Source of the DNA: Phycisphaerales bacterium
GTDB taxonomy: Bacteria; Planctomycetota; Phycisphaerae; Phycisphaerales; SM1A02
Reading direction: 5' to 3'
Assembly: GCA_022447205.1 (NCBI GenBank)
Contig: JAKVBQ010000017.1
Location: forward strand, 1 to 60,554
DNA length: 60,554 bases
The translations under genes and the position numbers were made by a program. The notes under the pieces are model-generated. The model made no database searches. It was not told the DNA's origin and saw nothing but the letters and a program-made list of their open reading frames with translations. Below, piece after piece: positions 51,361-60,394 of the stretch; position 1 is the first letter of the stretch, and each line of letters begins with the position of its first letter.

Positions 51361-53016
51361 TCAGGTCTGAAGCACACCGGTACGGAAGGATTCGTCGGAC
51401 CTCGCACCCTCCGCGACCTGCAGGGCGAAGGCAAGTTCATCACGCGTCTCACGGGGATCGATGATGCGATCCAACCAACCGCGAGCCGCTGCATAACGAA
51501 CGTCCTGCTGCTGCTGGTAGGAATCGGAGATCGCTTCCAGAAGCTGCTTCCGGGTGCCCTCGTCGATCTCCTCGCCACGACGCTTGCGTGCGGCAAGGTC
51601 GATCTGCAGCAGGGTGCTGGCAGCCTGCCCCGCTCCCATCACGGCGACCTTGGCATTGGGCCAGGCAAGAGTCAGCATGGGATCGAAGGCCCGACCACAC
51701 ATGGCGTAGTTGCCTGCTCCGTAGCTCGAATTGAGCAGCAGCGAGATCTTGGGCACCACGCAGTTGGACATCGCGTTGACCATCTTCGCTCCGGCCCGGA
51801 TGATCCCGCCCTGTTCGCTGTCCCGGCCGACCATGAAGCCGGTGGTGTCACTGGCGAAGATGATCGGGATCCTCCGCTGGTTGCAGTCCATGATGAAGCG
51901 TGCCGCCTTGTCCGCACTGTCGTCGTAGATGACCGCGGGCATGTTCATCGAGCTGGTCGGTCCGGTCCGGCCACCCGGCAGACGACGTTCGGTGAGCTTG
52001 CGCTGGTTCGCCACGATCCCGCAGCTCCGGCCACCGACCCTCGCATAGGCACAGACCATCGAGGATCCGTAGTCATGTCGATAGAGGTCGATCGAGTTTC
52101 CGTCCACGAAGCACTCAAGCAGTTCGACCATGTCGTACTGACTGCCGGGAGTCGAACGGAAGATCGTCAGGATCTCGTCGGTCGAACGGACAGGGGGTGA
52201 AGCCTCGAAGGGAGGCTCCGAAACGGTGGGCACGGAGTCGTATCCGAGCATCAACCTCTGGAGACGATTGATGCAGGCATCATCGTCAGGCTCCCTGAAA
52301 TCGACGGTCCCCGAGATCTCGGCATGCATCTCGGCCCCACCGAGATCCTCGGAATCGACTTCCTGGCCGATGGCCGCCTTGACCAGGGCAGGCCCTGCGA
52401 GATAGAGACCGCTTCCTTCGGTCATCACGAGTGAATCGCACAGGACGGGGAGGTAGCCTCCGCCGGCGACGCAATTGCCCATGATCGCCGCCAGCTGCGG
52501 CAATCCAGAGGCGGATAGCACGGCGTTGTTGCGGAAGATACGCCCGAAGTCATCGGTGTCCGGGAAGACATCTTCCTGCAAGGGCAGGAAGACACCCGCG
52601 GAATCAACGAGGTAGATCAGGGGCAGACGCGTCATCTGGGCGATCACCTGGGCGCGGATGATCTTCTTGCAGGTCATCGGGAAGAACGCACCCGCCTTCA
52701 CGGTCGCGTCATTGGCGATGATCATGGTGAGGCGTCCGGCAACCTGCCCGATCGTGGTGACCACGCCGGCACCGGGTGCGCCCCCGTACTCACCGTACAT
52801 GCCCCATGCCGCCCAGAGCCCGAGCTCCATGGGACGAGTACCGGCGTCGACAAGGCGATCGATCCGCTCCCGAGCGGTCAACCGGCCATGACCATGCTGG
52901 CGCTGCACTCCCTTGGCTCCACCACCCGCCCGAATCTGCTCCTCGAGGAGGGCATATTCTCGGACTGCTTCTGCAAGAGCCGGGTCATCATGAATGTCCG
53001 TCGATTCTGAATTCAT
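51361..53016 (-). CDS. Acyl-CoA carboxylase carboxyltransferase (beta) subunit
   Basis: 551 residues. Carboxyltransferase of the propionyl-/methylcrotonyl-CoA carboxylase type. RLTARERIDRLVD near 46-58, VTTIGQVAGRLTMIIANDATVKAG, YLVDSAGVFLPLQEDVFPD near 131-149 and MGNCVAGGGYLPVLCD near 173-188 form the first crotonase-like half. FMVGRDSEQGGIIRAGAKMV and ANYAMCGR-like GAGNYAMCGRAFDP form the second half. The biotin-carboxylase partner subunit is not in the window. Substrate (propionyl, methylcrotonyl or geranyl) cannot be assigned. Confidence 0.92.
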   Translation of the reverse strand: MNSESTDIHDDPALAEAVREYALLEEQIRAGGGAKGVQRQHGHGRLTARERIDRLVDAGTRPMELGLWAAWGMYGEYGGAPGAGVVTTIGQVAGRLTMIIANDATVKAGAFFPMTCKKIIRAQVIAQMTRLPLIYLVDSAGVFLPLQEDVFPDTDDFGRIFRNNAVLSASGLPQLAAIMGNCVAGGGYLPVLCDSLVMTEGSGLYLAGPALVKAAIGQEVDSEDLGGAEMHAEISGTVDFREPDDDACINRLQRLMLGYDSVPTVSEPPFEASPPVRSTDEILTIFRSTPGSQYDMVELLECFVDGNSIDLYRHDYGSSMVCAYARVGGRSCGIVANQRKLTERRLPGGRTGPTSSMNMPAVIYDDSADKAARFIMDCNQRRIPIIFASDTTGFMVGRDSEQGGIIRAGAKMVNAMSNCVVPKISLLLNSSYGAGNYAMCGRAFDPMLTLAWPNAKVAVMGAGQAASTLLQIDLAARKRRGEEIDEGTRKQLLEAISDSYQQQQDVRYAAARGWLDRIIDPRETRDELAFALQVAEGARSDESFRTGVLQT

Positions 53017-53272
53017 GCCATGTTGGTCCTTGGAACCTCCCTGAGGGGCTCACATGATGGTTTGACGGCGATCAGTCCAGTTTAACAAGGGTGAGACAGA
53101 AGCCCCTGATCCTCCTTCGGTAGGATCCACCTCCCACTGGAGGATCGGCCAGACCCTTGCGAGAAATGGCCTTCGCAGGTACCCTTCCACGTTCTGTGCA
53201 TTGAATTCAGAAGCAAACCCCGGCTGGGACCGGGTGCCCCCCCGATTGGCGGGAGGGCAAGACGGATGACAG

Positions 53273-53542
53273 ATGACCATCACCGCTGACAAGAAGAACG
53301 AGCTCGTCCAGGAACACCGGGCGAATGACAAGGACACGGGTTCACCCCAGGTCCAGATTGCCATTCTCTCCGAGCGCATCAACGCGCTCCAGGGACATTT
53401 CAAGAGCAACCACAAGGACCACGCATCGCGTCGTGGGCTCCTGATGATGGTTGGGCGACGAAACCGGCTGCTCCGGTACCTCGCCCGAACCGATCGACAG
53501 GAATACCTGCAGTTGATCAAGAAGCTCGGCCTCCGCAAATAA
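53273..53542 (+). CDS. rpsO: 30S ribosomal protein S15
   Basis: 89 residues. Binds 16S rRNA in the central domain. [36 protein letters not shown] is the RNA-contacting core, and [15 protein letters not shown] closes it. Length is normal. A terminator follows, and pnp lies 200 bases downstream, the classic rpsO-pnp order. Confidence 0.96.
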   Translation: MTITADKKNELVQEHRANDKDTGSPQVQIAILSERINALQGHFKSNHKDHASRRGLLMMVGRRNRLLRYLARTDRQEYLQLIKKLGLRK

Positions 53543-53547
53543 TCCAT

Positions 53548-53577
53548 CACCTCGGGACTTGCACCCGAGGTGTCTTT
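53548..53577 (+). terminator. Terminator after rpsO
   Basis: CACCTCGGG (53548-53556) pairs perfectly with CCCGAGGTG (53564-53572) around ACTTGCA, followed by TCTTT. It partly separates rpsO from pnp. Confidence 0.8.
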
Positions 53578-53664
53578 CGATTCATGCCGCAGGAGCGGCA
53601 GTGGGCGTCATGCACTCGTTCAATCGACTGCTGGACGCCTTCTGCCGACCGAGTGGCGAAACGA

Positions 53665-53691
53665 GTGAATCTCCCCCAGGGGCCGATTCAC
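53665..53691 (+). promoter_or_regulatory. Stem-loop in the pnp leader
   Basis: GTGAATC (53665-53671) pairs with GATTCAC (53685-53691), with an inner CCCC/GGGG stem (53674-53677 with 53679-53682) inside. It lies 52 bases before the pnp start. In E. coli a leader hairpin is cut by RNase III and used by PNPase to regulate its own mRNA; a similar role here is inference from position. Confidence 0.55.
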
Positions 53692-53743
53692 GTCACCCAT
53701 ACGCCAAAGCGCTCGTTTGAGAACGGGCCAGGCAGGAGTACTC

Positions 53744-55894
53744 ATGAAGAAAACAATGGTTGAACGCGAAGTCGGCGGCAGGATGCTGCGCTTCGAGACC
53801 GGACGCGTCGCCAAGCTCGCCTCCGGCGCAGTGATCGTCACCTACGGTGAAACCGTGGTGCTTGCGACCTGCATGCGAGCGGACCCGCGCCCGGGACTCG
53901 ACTTCTTCCCGATGCAATGCGACTACCGCGAGAAGATCAGTGCGGGAGGCAAGTTCCCCGGTGGCTTCCGCAAGCGAGAAGGACCGCCGAGTGAGAAGGA
54001 AGTTCTCACGATGCGCATGATGGACCGCCCGATGCGGCCCCTCTTCCCCGACGGCTTCATCGACGAGGTCCAGATGCAGGCATGGGTCATGTCCCATGAC
54101 GGCCAGAACGACGCCGACGTCGTCGCCTGCTGTGGCGCATCCGCGGCACTCCACATCACCGACGCCCCCTTCGAGGGCCCGGTCGCGACCGTGCGTGTCG
54201 CCAGGATCTACACCGACGACGGCCCTCAGTTCGTCCTCAACCCCTCCCAGTCCCAGGTCGAATTCAGTGATCTCGACCTCGTGCTCTCCGGACACAAGGA
54301 CGGGATCAACATGATCGAGGTCGGTGCGGCCGAGATCACGGAAGAGGACATGGTCGCCGCCATGAAGTTCGGCATCGAAGAGGGCATCACGCCCATCCTC
54401 GAGCTGATGGAGGAGCTCAGGGAGAAGTGCGATGCCCCCGAGAAGCGACTCGGCGAACTCGCCCTCCCCTCCGACGAGGTCTTCAACACCGTCAAGGATG
54501 CGATCTACGACGAACTGGTCGAGGCGCGCAAGATCCACGGCAAGCACGATCGGAACTCGACCGTCGATGCGCTCCGTGAGAAGGTGCTCCACGAGCACTT
54601 CGCACTTCCGGAAGGCGGCAGCTACCCGGAGTACAAGGCAGCGGAAGATCGACACAAGCAGGCCAAGGAAGCATTCCGGAAGCTTGAGAAGAAGATCACC
54701 CACATGCTTGTCGCGGAAGAAGGCATCCGTGCCGACGGCCGTGGTCTCAAGGAGATCCGCGCCATCGAGATGGAACCGTCGATCTTCCCGCGCACCCATG
54801 GCTCCGCCTTCTTCCAGCGTGGCGAGACCCAGAGCCTGGTGACCTGCGTGCTCGGCACGACGAAGGCCGAACAGATCGTCGACGGACTCATGCCCGAGTA
54901 CGCCAAGAAGTTCTATCTCCACTACAACTTCCCCCCCTTCTGCACCGGCGAAGCCGGCCGCATCATGGGACCGGGTCGTCGCGAGGTCGGACACGGCTCC
55001 CTGGCTGAACGCAGCCTGCTGGGCATCCTGCCCTCCGGCGAGGACTTCCCCTACACCATCCGCCTCGTTTCCGACATCACCGAATCCAACGGCTCCTCGT
55101 CGATGGCTTCGGTCTGTGGCGGCTGCCTGGCCCTCATGGATGCCGGCGTCCCCATCGTGAACATCTGCGCCGGCATTTCGGTCGGTCGATTCACCTCGGC
55201 AGCGGGCAAGGTCTCCCACGTCACCGACATCCTCGGCGAGGAGGACTTCTTCGGCGAGATGGACTTCAAGGTCTCCGGCACCGTGGACGGCATCACCGGG
55301 ATCCAGCTGGATCTCAAGGCCCGAGGGCTCTCCATCGAGGAGATCGAGACGATCTTCGAGCAGGCCAAGGTCGGTCGACTCGAGATCATCGAGCAGATCA
55401 AGTCCGTCCTGGAAGCACCCAGGGACGACATCTCGAAGTACGCCCCCAGGATCATCACCGTCAAGATCGATCCGGACAAGATCGGCAAGCTCATCGGACC
55501 CGGTGGCAAGACGATCCGCTCCATCCAGGAGCGCACCGGAGCGACCGTGGACGTCGAGGAGGACGGCACCGTCTTCATCGCCTCCGTGGACGCGGACGGC
55601 GGTCTCCAGGCCAAGGCCGAAGTCGAAGCCCTCGGGGCGGAGATCAAGGTCGGCTCCATCTACGATGCCAAGATCGTGTCCACCAAGGACTTCGGTTGCT
55701 TCGTGGAGCTGGCTCCTGGAACCGATGCGATGTGCCACATCTCCGAACTGGACAACGGCTACGTCGAGAACGTCAACGACGTGGTTTCGGTCGGGGACGT
55801 GATCAAGGTCAAGGTGATCAACGTGGACGACAACGGACGCATCAAGGTCTCACGTAAGGCCCTTATGCAGGAAGAAGTTGCGTCCGAAAGCTGA
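53744..55894 (+). CDS. pnp: Polyribonucleotide nucleotidyltransferase (PNPase)
   Basis: 716 residues from the ATG at 53744, which has AGGAG at -10. It degrades RNA 3' to 5' using phosphate. The first RNase PH-like domain runs to about 210 (GKFPGGFRKREGPPSEKE near 74). The helical domain follows, then the second catalytic domain with RTHGSAFFQRGETQSL, FCTGEAGRIMGPGRREVGHG and DITESNGSSSMASVCGG. A KH domain (IDPDKIGKLIGPGGKTIR near 582) and an S1 domain (VGSIYDAKIVSTKDFGCFVEL near 641) end the protein. Length is normal and all blocks are intact. Confidence 0.97.
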   Translation: MKKTMVEREVGGRMLRFETGRVAKLASGAVIVTYGETVVLATCMRADPRPGLDFFPMQCDYREKISAGGKFPGGFRKREGPPSEKEVLTMRMMDRPMRPLFPDGFIDEVQMQAWVMSHDGQNDADVVACCGASAALHITDAPFEGPVATVRVARIYTDDGPQFVLNPSQSQVEFSDLDLVLSGHKDGINMIEVGAAEITEEDMVAAMKFGIEEGITPILELMEELREKCDAPEKRLGELALPSDEVFNTVKDAIYDELVEARKIHGKHDRNSTVDALREKVLHEHFALPEGGSYPEYKAAEDRHKQAKEAFRKLEKKITHMLVAEEGIRADGRGLKEIRAIEMEPSIFPRTHGSAFFQRGETQSLVTCVLGTTKAEQIVDGLMPEYAKKFYLHYNFPPFCTGEAGRIMGPGRREVGHGSLAERSLLGILPSGEDFPYTIRLVSDITESNGSSSMASVCGGCLALMDAGVPIVNICAGISVGRFTSAAGKVSHVTDILGEEDFFGEMDFKVSGTVDGITGIQLDLKARGLSIEEIETIFEQAKVGRLEIIEQIKSVLEAPRDDISKYAPRIITVKIDPDKIGKLIGPGGKTIRSIQERTGATVDVEEDGTVFIASVDADGGLQAKAEVEALGAEIKVGSIYDAKIVSTKDFGCFVELAPGTDAMCHISELDNGYVENVNDVVSVGDVIKVKVINVDDNGRIKVSRKALMQEEVASES

Positions 55895-55923
55895 ACGGCA
55901 CTGCCGTCACGCCAATGACACGC

Positions 55924-55969
55924 AAGCCCCTGAGGAGATCATCCGATCCCCTCGGGGGCTTTTTCTTTT
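55924..55969 (+). terminator. Rho-independent terminator after pnp
   Basis: AAGCCCCTGAGG (55924-55935) pairs with CCTCGGGGGCTT (55950-55961) apart from one T-G wobble, then a T-rich tail (TTTTCTTTT). This is the strongest terminator on the + strand here. Confidence 0.92.
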
Positions 55970-56059
55970 CACGAAACAGCCCCTCGTTCCAACTTGCCAA
56001 AATGGCGGGCAGCGCAGAAGATCTGCCCCAGTCAAAGAGAACATTGGGGCGCACAGCAC

Positions 56060-56338
56060 ATGCCGGAACAACAAACTGACTCGAGTGCCGAAATTGACTC
56101 GATCGAGGGCGAAGTGAAGTGGTTCGACGCTCGAAAGGGATTTGGTTTCATCGTAGGACCGAGTGGTCAGGACATTTTCGTTCACTTCTCCGTCATCGAC
56201 CAGGAATCCGGATTCCGGACTCTGAAGGACGGCGAGAAGGTGACTTACAGCGCGACCGAGGGCACGAAGGGCTGGTCGGCGACACAGGTACGAGCACTTG
56301 CTCGAACCGGCGCCGAAGCAACCCAGACCGCCACCTGA
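56060..56338 (+). CDS. Cold-shock (CspA family) protein
   Basis: 92 residues. Single cold-shock domain with a short N-terminal extension of about 14 residues. RNP1 is KGFGFIVG and RNP2 is DIFVHFSVI; GEVKWFDARKG opens the fold. Binds single-stranded RNA or DNA as a chaperone. A short T-rich acidic tail follows. The start ATG has no strong RBS, and a longer in-frame start 66 bases upstream is less likely. It is 36 bases from the histidine kinase gene. Confidence 0.9.
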   Translation: MPEQQTDSSAEIDSIEGEVKWFDARKGFGFIVGPSGQDIFVHFSVIDQESGFRTLKDGEKVTYSATEGTKGWSATQVRALARTGAEATQTAT

Positions 56339-56374
56339 TGATCGCCACGTCGCCGGTTCCAGCTGGGCGACATC

Positions 56375-57202
56375 ATGGACATTGAACCAGTGGAGCTCCT
56401 GACGTCAGCACTCGTGGTTGCGGTACTGACTGCGCTCTACCTCCAGAGCCGGCTGGTCAAGAAGATGCGACAGTCCAGGGAGGCGGAACGCCGAGCTCAG
56501 GCTGCCGAGAGGCTCGCTGAACTTGGTTCCATGACCAGCGGACTCGCGCACGAGATCAAGAATCCGCTCTCGACGGTCGTGTTGAACGCCCAGTTGATCA
56601 ACGAGGAGCTCGAGGAAGCGGGTCTGGATCAGGAGCAGGGTGGCCGCCTCCAGCGACGAACGAAGGCTCTGGAGCATGAAGCGGTCCGACTCAGGGAGAT
56701 CCTCGAGGATTTCCTGAGGTTCGCAGGGCGCATGAACCTCGACCCGAGCGAACATGATGTCAGGGCGATCGTCGACCAGCTGGTCGACTTCTTCCACCCG
56801 CAGTGCGAGCAGGCGAACGTCCTGATCCGTGCGGATCTTCCCGACCATCCGATCCGGATCAAGGTCGACGAGGGACTGCTCAAGCAGGCCCTGCTGAACC
56901 TGATGATCAATGCAGTCCAGTCCATGGAAGACCTGCCGGACGACAAGGTGCGCGAAATGATGGTTCGGCTGGAGGAGGACGAGAAGGAGGTCCGCATCCA
57001 CATCATCGATCACGGCCCGGGAATCGCCGAGGATCGAAAGGACGAGATCTTCCATCCATACGTCTCGAGCAAGCAGGGTGGGAGCGGCCTGGGACTCCCG
57101 ACGACGAGGCGGATCATCGAGGTCCACGGTGGCCACATCGAGCTGCACAGCAAGGTGGGTTCCGGAAGTGACTTCACGGTCCACCTCCCCCGCTCCGAGT
57201 GA
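56375..57202 (+). CDS. Orphan sensor histidine kinase
   Basis: 275 residues. One transmembrane segment is at about 8-25 (LLTSALVVAVLTALYLQ), with no periplasmic domain, so it senses from inside or through the membrane. HisKA motif GLAHEIKNPLSTVV has His59. The ATPase domain has N box LLNLMINAVQSMED, G1 DHGPGIAED, F box IFHPYVSSK and G2 GGSGLGLPTTR. It lacks a response-regulator neighbour; the cold-shock gene is upstream, and topoisomerase VI is downstream on the other strand. Confidence 0.9.
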   Translation: MDIEPVELLTSALVVAVLTALYLQSRLVKKMRQSREAERRAQAAERLAELGSMTSGLAHEIKNPLSTVVLNAQLINEELEEAGLDQEQGGRLQRRTKALEHEAVRLREILEDFLRFAGRMNLDPSEHDVRAIVDQLVDFFHPQCEQANVLIRADLPDHPIRIKVDEGLLKQALLNLMINAVQSMEDLPDDKVREMMVRLEEDEKEVRIHIIDHGPGIAEDRKDEIFHPYVSSKQGGSGLGLPTTRRIIEVHGGHIELHSKVGSGSDFTVHLPRSE

Positions 57203-57217
57203 CGCCCCCGCCGAAGT

Positions 57218-58540
57218 TCAATCGAGGAAGTCCATCTCCCTCAGTCGTTCCGGAACGTAGACCTCGGTCACGTAGGAGATGTCCTTGGTGATGAGGGCTT
57301 CGACCTCCATCTTGAAGCCGTTCCCGAGCATCTTCTTGATCTCGCGCTGCCAGCCCCGTCGATCCTGGAACCACGGATACTCTGCGATCTGCTTCGCCCT
57401 CGTGCGATCGCGGTCGTTCAGGTCGATCTTCACGTCATCGCTGAGATCACATCGTTCGTAGTCATCCGAACGGATGCCGATGTACTTCGCCTCGGGCACC
57501 GCCATGCGCCGACTCTCGAATGCAAGGTTGATGGAACCCTGCTTGATGACGCTGTAGATGTAATGCCCCCAGGGGTCACAGTCGAGAAGGCAGTAGATCG
57601 GAAGTCCCAGTTCCGCATGAAGTCGGTGCAGCATGCGGCGCACCCCGCGCGGCGGCTGTCCAGATCCCTCGGTCAGGATGCAGTTGTGCTTCTCCCAGAA
57701 ACGGTCCTCGTTGAAGCGACTCCAGACCGTGTCCTTCTCGACATGCAGGACGAAATCCGCCTCGCACTTCCCGAACTGGATGACGTTCGGTTCGCAGATC
57801 GATGGAATCGCGTAGCCACCGGTCCCCATGCGCCGGCAATCGATCTCATCCCCGTTGTCGAACACGGTGATGTTCCCGACCATGGTCCCCCGCTTCTTGG
57901 CGAAGATGTGGAGGTCCTCACGCAGGGTGTCGAGGGTGACCTCGATGTCCTCGAGGATCCCGTCCGATTCCCCCTGGTCGGCGAAGGTCTTCTCCTTGGT
58001 CCCCTCGATCGTGTGGAGGCTCATGTAGTACATGCCGCGGAGACTGAGGGTCTTGCTCGCCTCGACGAGATCCTTGCAGCCCTTGGAGAGCAGGATCGTC
58101 TGCATGAACTTCCTGGCCTGGTTCAGGTTGAACAACTCCCGACGCTGGGTGTTCGACCCCATCTCCAGGATGCGCTCCTTCTTGTTGAACCGCATGTTCG
58201 AGACGGCACGGGTCGGGACGTCGAAGAAGGGATCCTTTCGGGCGAGGCTTCTCGAGACGACGTCTGCGGCAAGCTTCTCGATCCGTTCAAGGGTCTGGAG
58301 ATCCCTCTCTTCACGGCTGATGACCGGCTGGGCGGCCCGTTTCTTGCGGGCCGGTGCCTTGGAGGTCTTCTTCTTGCTGCCGGACTTCCCTGCCGCGGCG
58401 GTCTTCGCCTTCTTCTTGGTGACCTTCTTCCGACCGGTTGCTGTAGCGGAGGCCGCCTTCTCGGTCTTCTTCAGGATCCGACCGGCCTTGCGAACGGTGC
58501 TTCCAGCGGAGGCTTTCTTTCGTGTGGTCTTGCGAGCCAT
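57218..58540 (-). CDS. top6A: DNA topoisomerase VI subunit A (Spo11-like)
   Basis: 440 residues. Type IIB topoisomerase subunit that makes double-strand breaks through a tyrosine. Residues 1-70 are a Lys/Ala/Ser-rich tail like histone H1 (MARKTTRKKA, TGRKKVTKKKAKTAAA). The winged-helix/5Y-CAP domain carries LSLRGMYYMSLH with Tyr171 and Tyr172, the second being the likely nucleophile. The Toprim domain has LHVEKDTVW (Glu268) and LLDCDPWGHYIYS (Asp320, Asp322), the metal-binding acidic residues. The protein is complete. It follows top6B with a 3-base gap. Confidence 0.93.
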   Translation of the reverse strand: MARKTTRKKASAGSTVRKAGRILKKTEKAASATATGRKKVTKKKAKTAAAGKSGSKKKTSKAPARKKRAAQPVISREERDLQTLERIEKLAADVVSRSLARKDPFFDVPTRAVSNMRFNKKERILEMGSNTQRRELFNLNQARKFMQTILLSKGCKDLVEASKTLSLRGMYYMSLHTIEGTKEKTFADQGESDGILEDIEVTLDTLREDLHIFAKKRGTMVGNITVFDNGDEIDCRRMGTGGYAIPSICEPNVIQFGKCEADFVLHVEKDTVWSRFNEDRFWEKHNCILTEGSGQPPRGVRRMLHRLHAELGLPIYCLLDCDPWGHYIYSVIKQGSINLAFESRRMAVPEAKYIGIRSDDYERCDLSDDVKIDLNDRDRTRAKQIAEYPWFQDRRGWQREIKKMLGNGFKMEVEALITKDISYVTEVYVPERLREMDFLD

Positions 58541-58543
58541 GGG

Positions 58544-60394
58544 TCACTTCCTCCGGGTTCGCTTGGCACGTGTGCGAGAGGCTCCCGCCTTCTTGCGTGA
58601 AGTCCGCGAAGCAGCCGAGGATCCGGTTGAAGCGGAAGCTGCCCCCCCGAAGAGGTCCTCTTCATGTTCACCTTCACCGGGACGAGCCTCGTCGAGAATC
58701 ACGACGTCCTCGTCCCGGGCGAGTCGGCTGGATTCCTCGACGACACGGCCCTCGTCATCGAGGACCTGATCGGCTTCGGCGGTCTTCTTCTCTGCAAGGG
58801 CGAGCAGGGCGTCGTACGTGAGCTTCGCATCCGAACCGGTGATCGACTCGCAGCCGCGAGCGATCTCGCCGATATAGCGCTCGAAGACGGAACGGCGATC
58901 GGATTCCCGCCTCATCTTCTGTCGGCGACGGATGTAGGTACCCAGCTTCCGACCGCATTCCTGAAGCGCGAGCTTCATCTCCTTGCGGATCTCATCGTAG
59001 TCAGCGATCGCTTCCTTCGATTCACTGGTGAAGGGGACCCAGACACTGGCCATGTGGATCATGATGACCATCGGGCCGACAGGCACGCTCCCACGAGGCT
59101 GGGTCAGCCCGTAGTTCTTCCAACTCGCCTCGATGGCAGCCTTGAAGGAGCAACAGGCCGATTGCTGATAGAGCAGCGGGACACGATTCGCGAAGCGAAG
59201 GATCCGCGCATGATCATCCCCGGGAAGCGAACCGCCGTAGGCCAGACCGACCTCGATCTGGAACGGATTGCCACGGTAGACCGCGGGTGGCCGGCAGGTC
59301 GCCGTGAAGAACTCGGCCCGAACCTCCTTGAGGAGTCCGGCGAGGAGTGACTTGCTCCCGATCGGAACGAGGCAGTTCGTCGGCGGGGACATGATCCGCA
59401 CCTTCTGGATCGCGTCGTAGAGCTTCTCGGCGTCCTGATGCTCGACCGCCTTGATCCAGGTCCGATCGGTCAACCCGGCCTTCGAGCAGATCTCCTTGGC
59501 GACATTCGGCCCGACCCGGCAGAACTCGTTCTTGAAGAACGCTCCAAGCTTGGTCGACTGGGTCCTCTCCAGCATCTGGATGAGGGTCCCCAGTTCGATG
59601 CCCTTCGGGTGTGGCTTGATCTCGGTGGGTTCGAGCGGAAGTTCATCGACAGCACGAGGGAACTCGATCTCGTTGCTGCTCGGCGTCACGTAGGTGATGC
59701 TGGCATGCGGGTTGGCGATTGCGGTCTGCTCGAGGTACTCGCCGATCGACTGCTTTCCCTTCAGGAAACGACCTTCGAGTTCGATGGACACCTGGGTGCC
59801 ATGACCATCCTTGAAGAGATGATCGACTTCGGGATGTTCGGTCTCGCTCACAACGTCCGCACGATTCTTCGAGGTGTCCATCTTCAGGATCACTTCGTGT
59901 GCGGGCTTGCGACGGCCGGTCTTCGTGATGATGACCACCGGTTGCCCCGTCGTCATCAGCCCGTACATGCCGGCAGCGGAGATGCCGATCCCCTGCTGCC
60001 CACGACTCATCTTCATTCGATGGAACTTCGAGCCGTAGAGAAGCTTTCCAAAGATGTTCTCGATCTGCTTGCGAACGATTCCGGGACCGTTGTCCCGCAC
60101 CGTGATCTTGAACCGAGTCTCGGAGAGTTGCAGGATCTCGACCCGGATGTCGGGAAGCACCTTCGCCTCCTCGCAGGCGTCGAGCGCATTGTCGACGGCC
60201 TCCTTCACCGTGGTCAGCATCGCCTTGCGCGGATTGTCGAAGCCAAGGAGGTGACGGTTCTTCGCGAAGAACTCACTCACCGAGATCTCACGCTGGCGAC
60301 TGGCCATCTGTTCGGCGGACGCACCGCCGGACTTCGAGGCCTTCCTTCTGGTGCTGGACTTCTTGGATGCGGTCACTTCGGCTACAGAACTCAT
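58544..60394 (-). CDS. top6B: DNA topoisomerase VI subunit B
   Basis: 616 residues from the ATG at 60394. ATP-binding GHKL subunit that couples ATP to strand passage. The Bergerat fold has VKEAVDNALDACEEA near 53-67, VRDNGPGI, and KFHRMKMSRGQQGIGISAAGMYG. An H2TH-like helix (VAKEICSKAGL), a transducer domain (GNPFQIEVGLAYGG, PLLYQQSACCSFKAAIE) and a helical clamp (IADYDEIRKEMKLALQECGRK) follow. A long acidic then basic tail ends the protein (DEARPGEGEHEEDLFGG, then RTSRKKAGASRTRAK). Upstream gene of the pair. Confidence 0.93.
   Translation of the reverse strand: MSSVAEVTASKKSSTRRKASKSGGASAEQMASRQREISVSEFFAKNRHLLGFDNPRKAMLTTVKEAVDNALDACEEAKVLPDIRVEILQLSETRFKITVRDNGPGIVRKQIENIFGKLLYGSKFHRMKMSRGQQGIGISAAGMYGLMTTGQPVVIITKTGRRKPAHEVILKMDTSKNRADVVSETEHPEVDHLFKDGHGTQVSIELEGRFLKGKQSIGEYLEQTAIANPHASITYVTPSSNEIEFPRAVDELPLEPTEIKPHPKGIELGTLIQMLERTQSTKLGAFFKNEFCRVGPNVAKEICSKAGLTDRTWIKAVEHQDAEKLYDAIQKVRIMSPPTNCLVPIGSKSLLAGLLKEVRAEFFTATCRPPAVYRGNPFQIEVGLAYGGSLPGDDHARILRFANRVPLLYQQSACCSFKAAIEASWKNYGLTQPRGSVPVGPMVIMIHMASVWVPFTSESKEAIADYDEIRKEMKLALQECGRKLGTYIRRRQKMRRESDRRSVFERYIGEIARGCESITGSDAKLTYDALLALAEKKTAEADQVLDDEGRVVEESSRLARDEDVVILDEARPGEGEHEEDLFGGAASASTGSSAASRTSRKKAGASRTRAKRTRRK

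Noticed and set aside
53693-55738. 681-residue minus-strand frame opposite pnp
   Set aside because: Pure antisense shadow of a strongly conserved gene. Composition (Asp, Leu, Val, Gly rich) is what reverse complement of high-GC coding gives.
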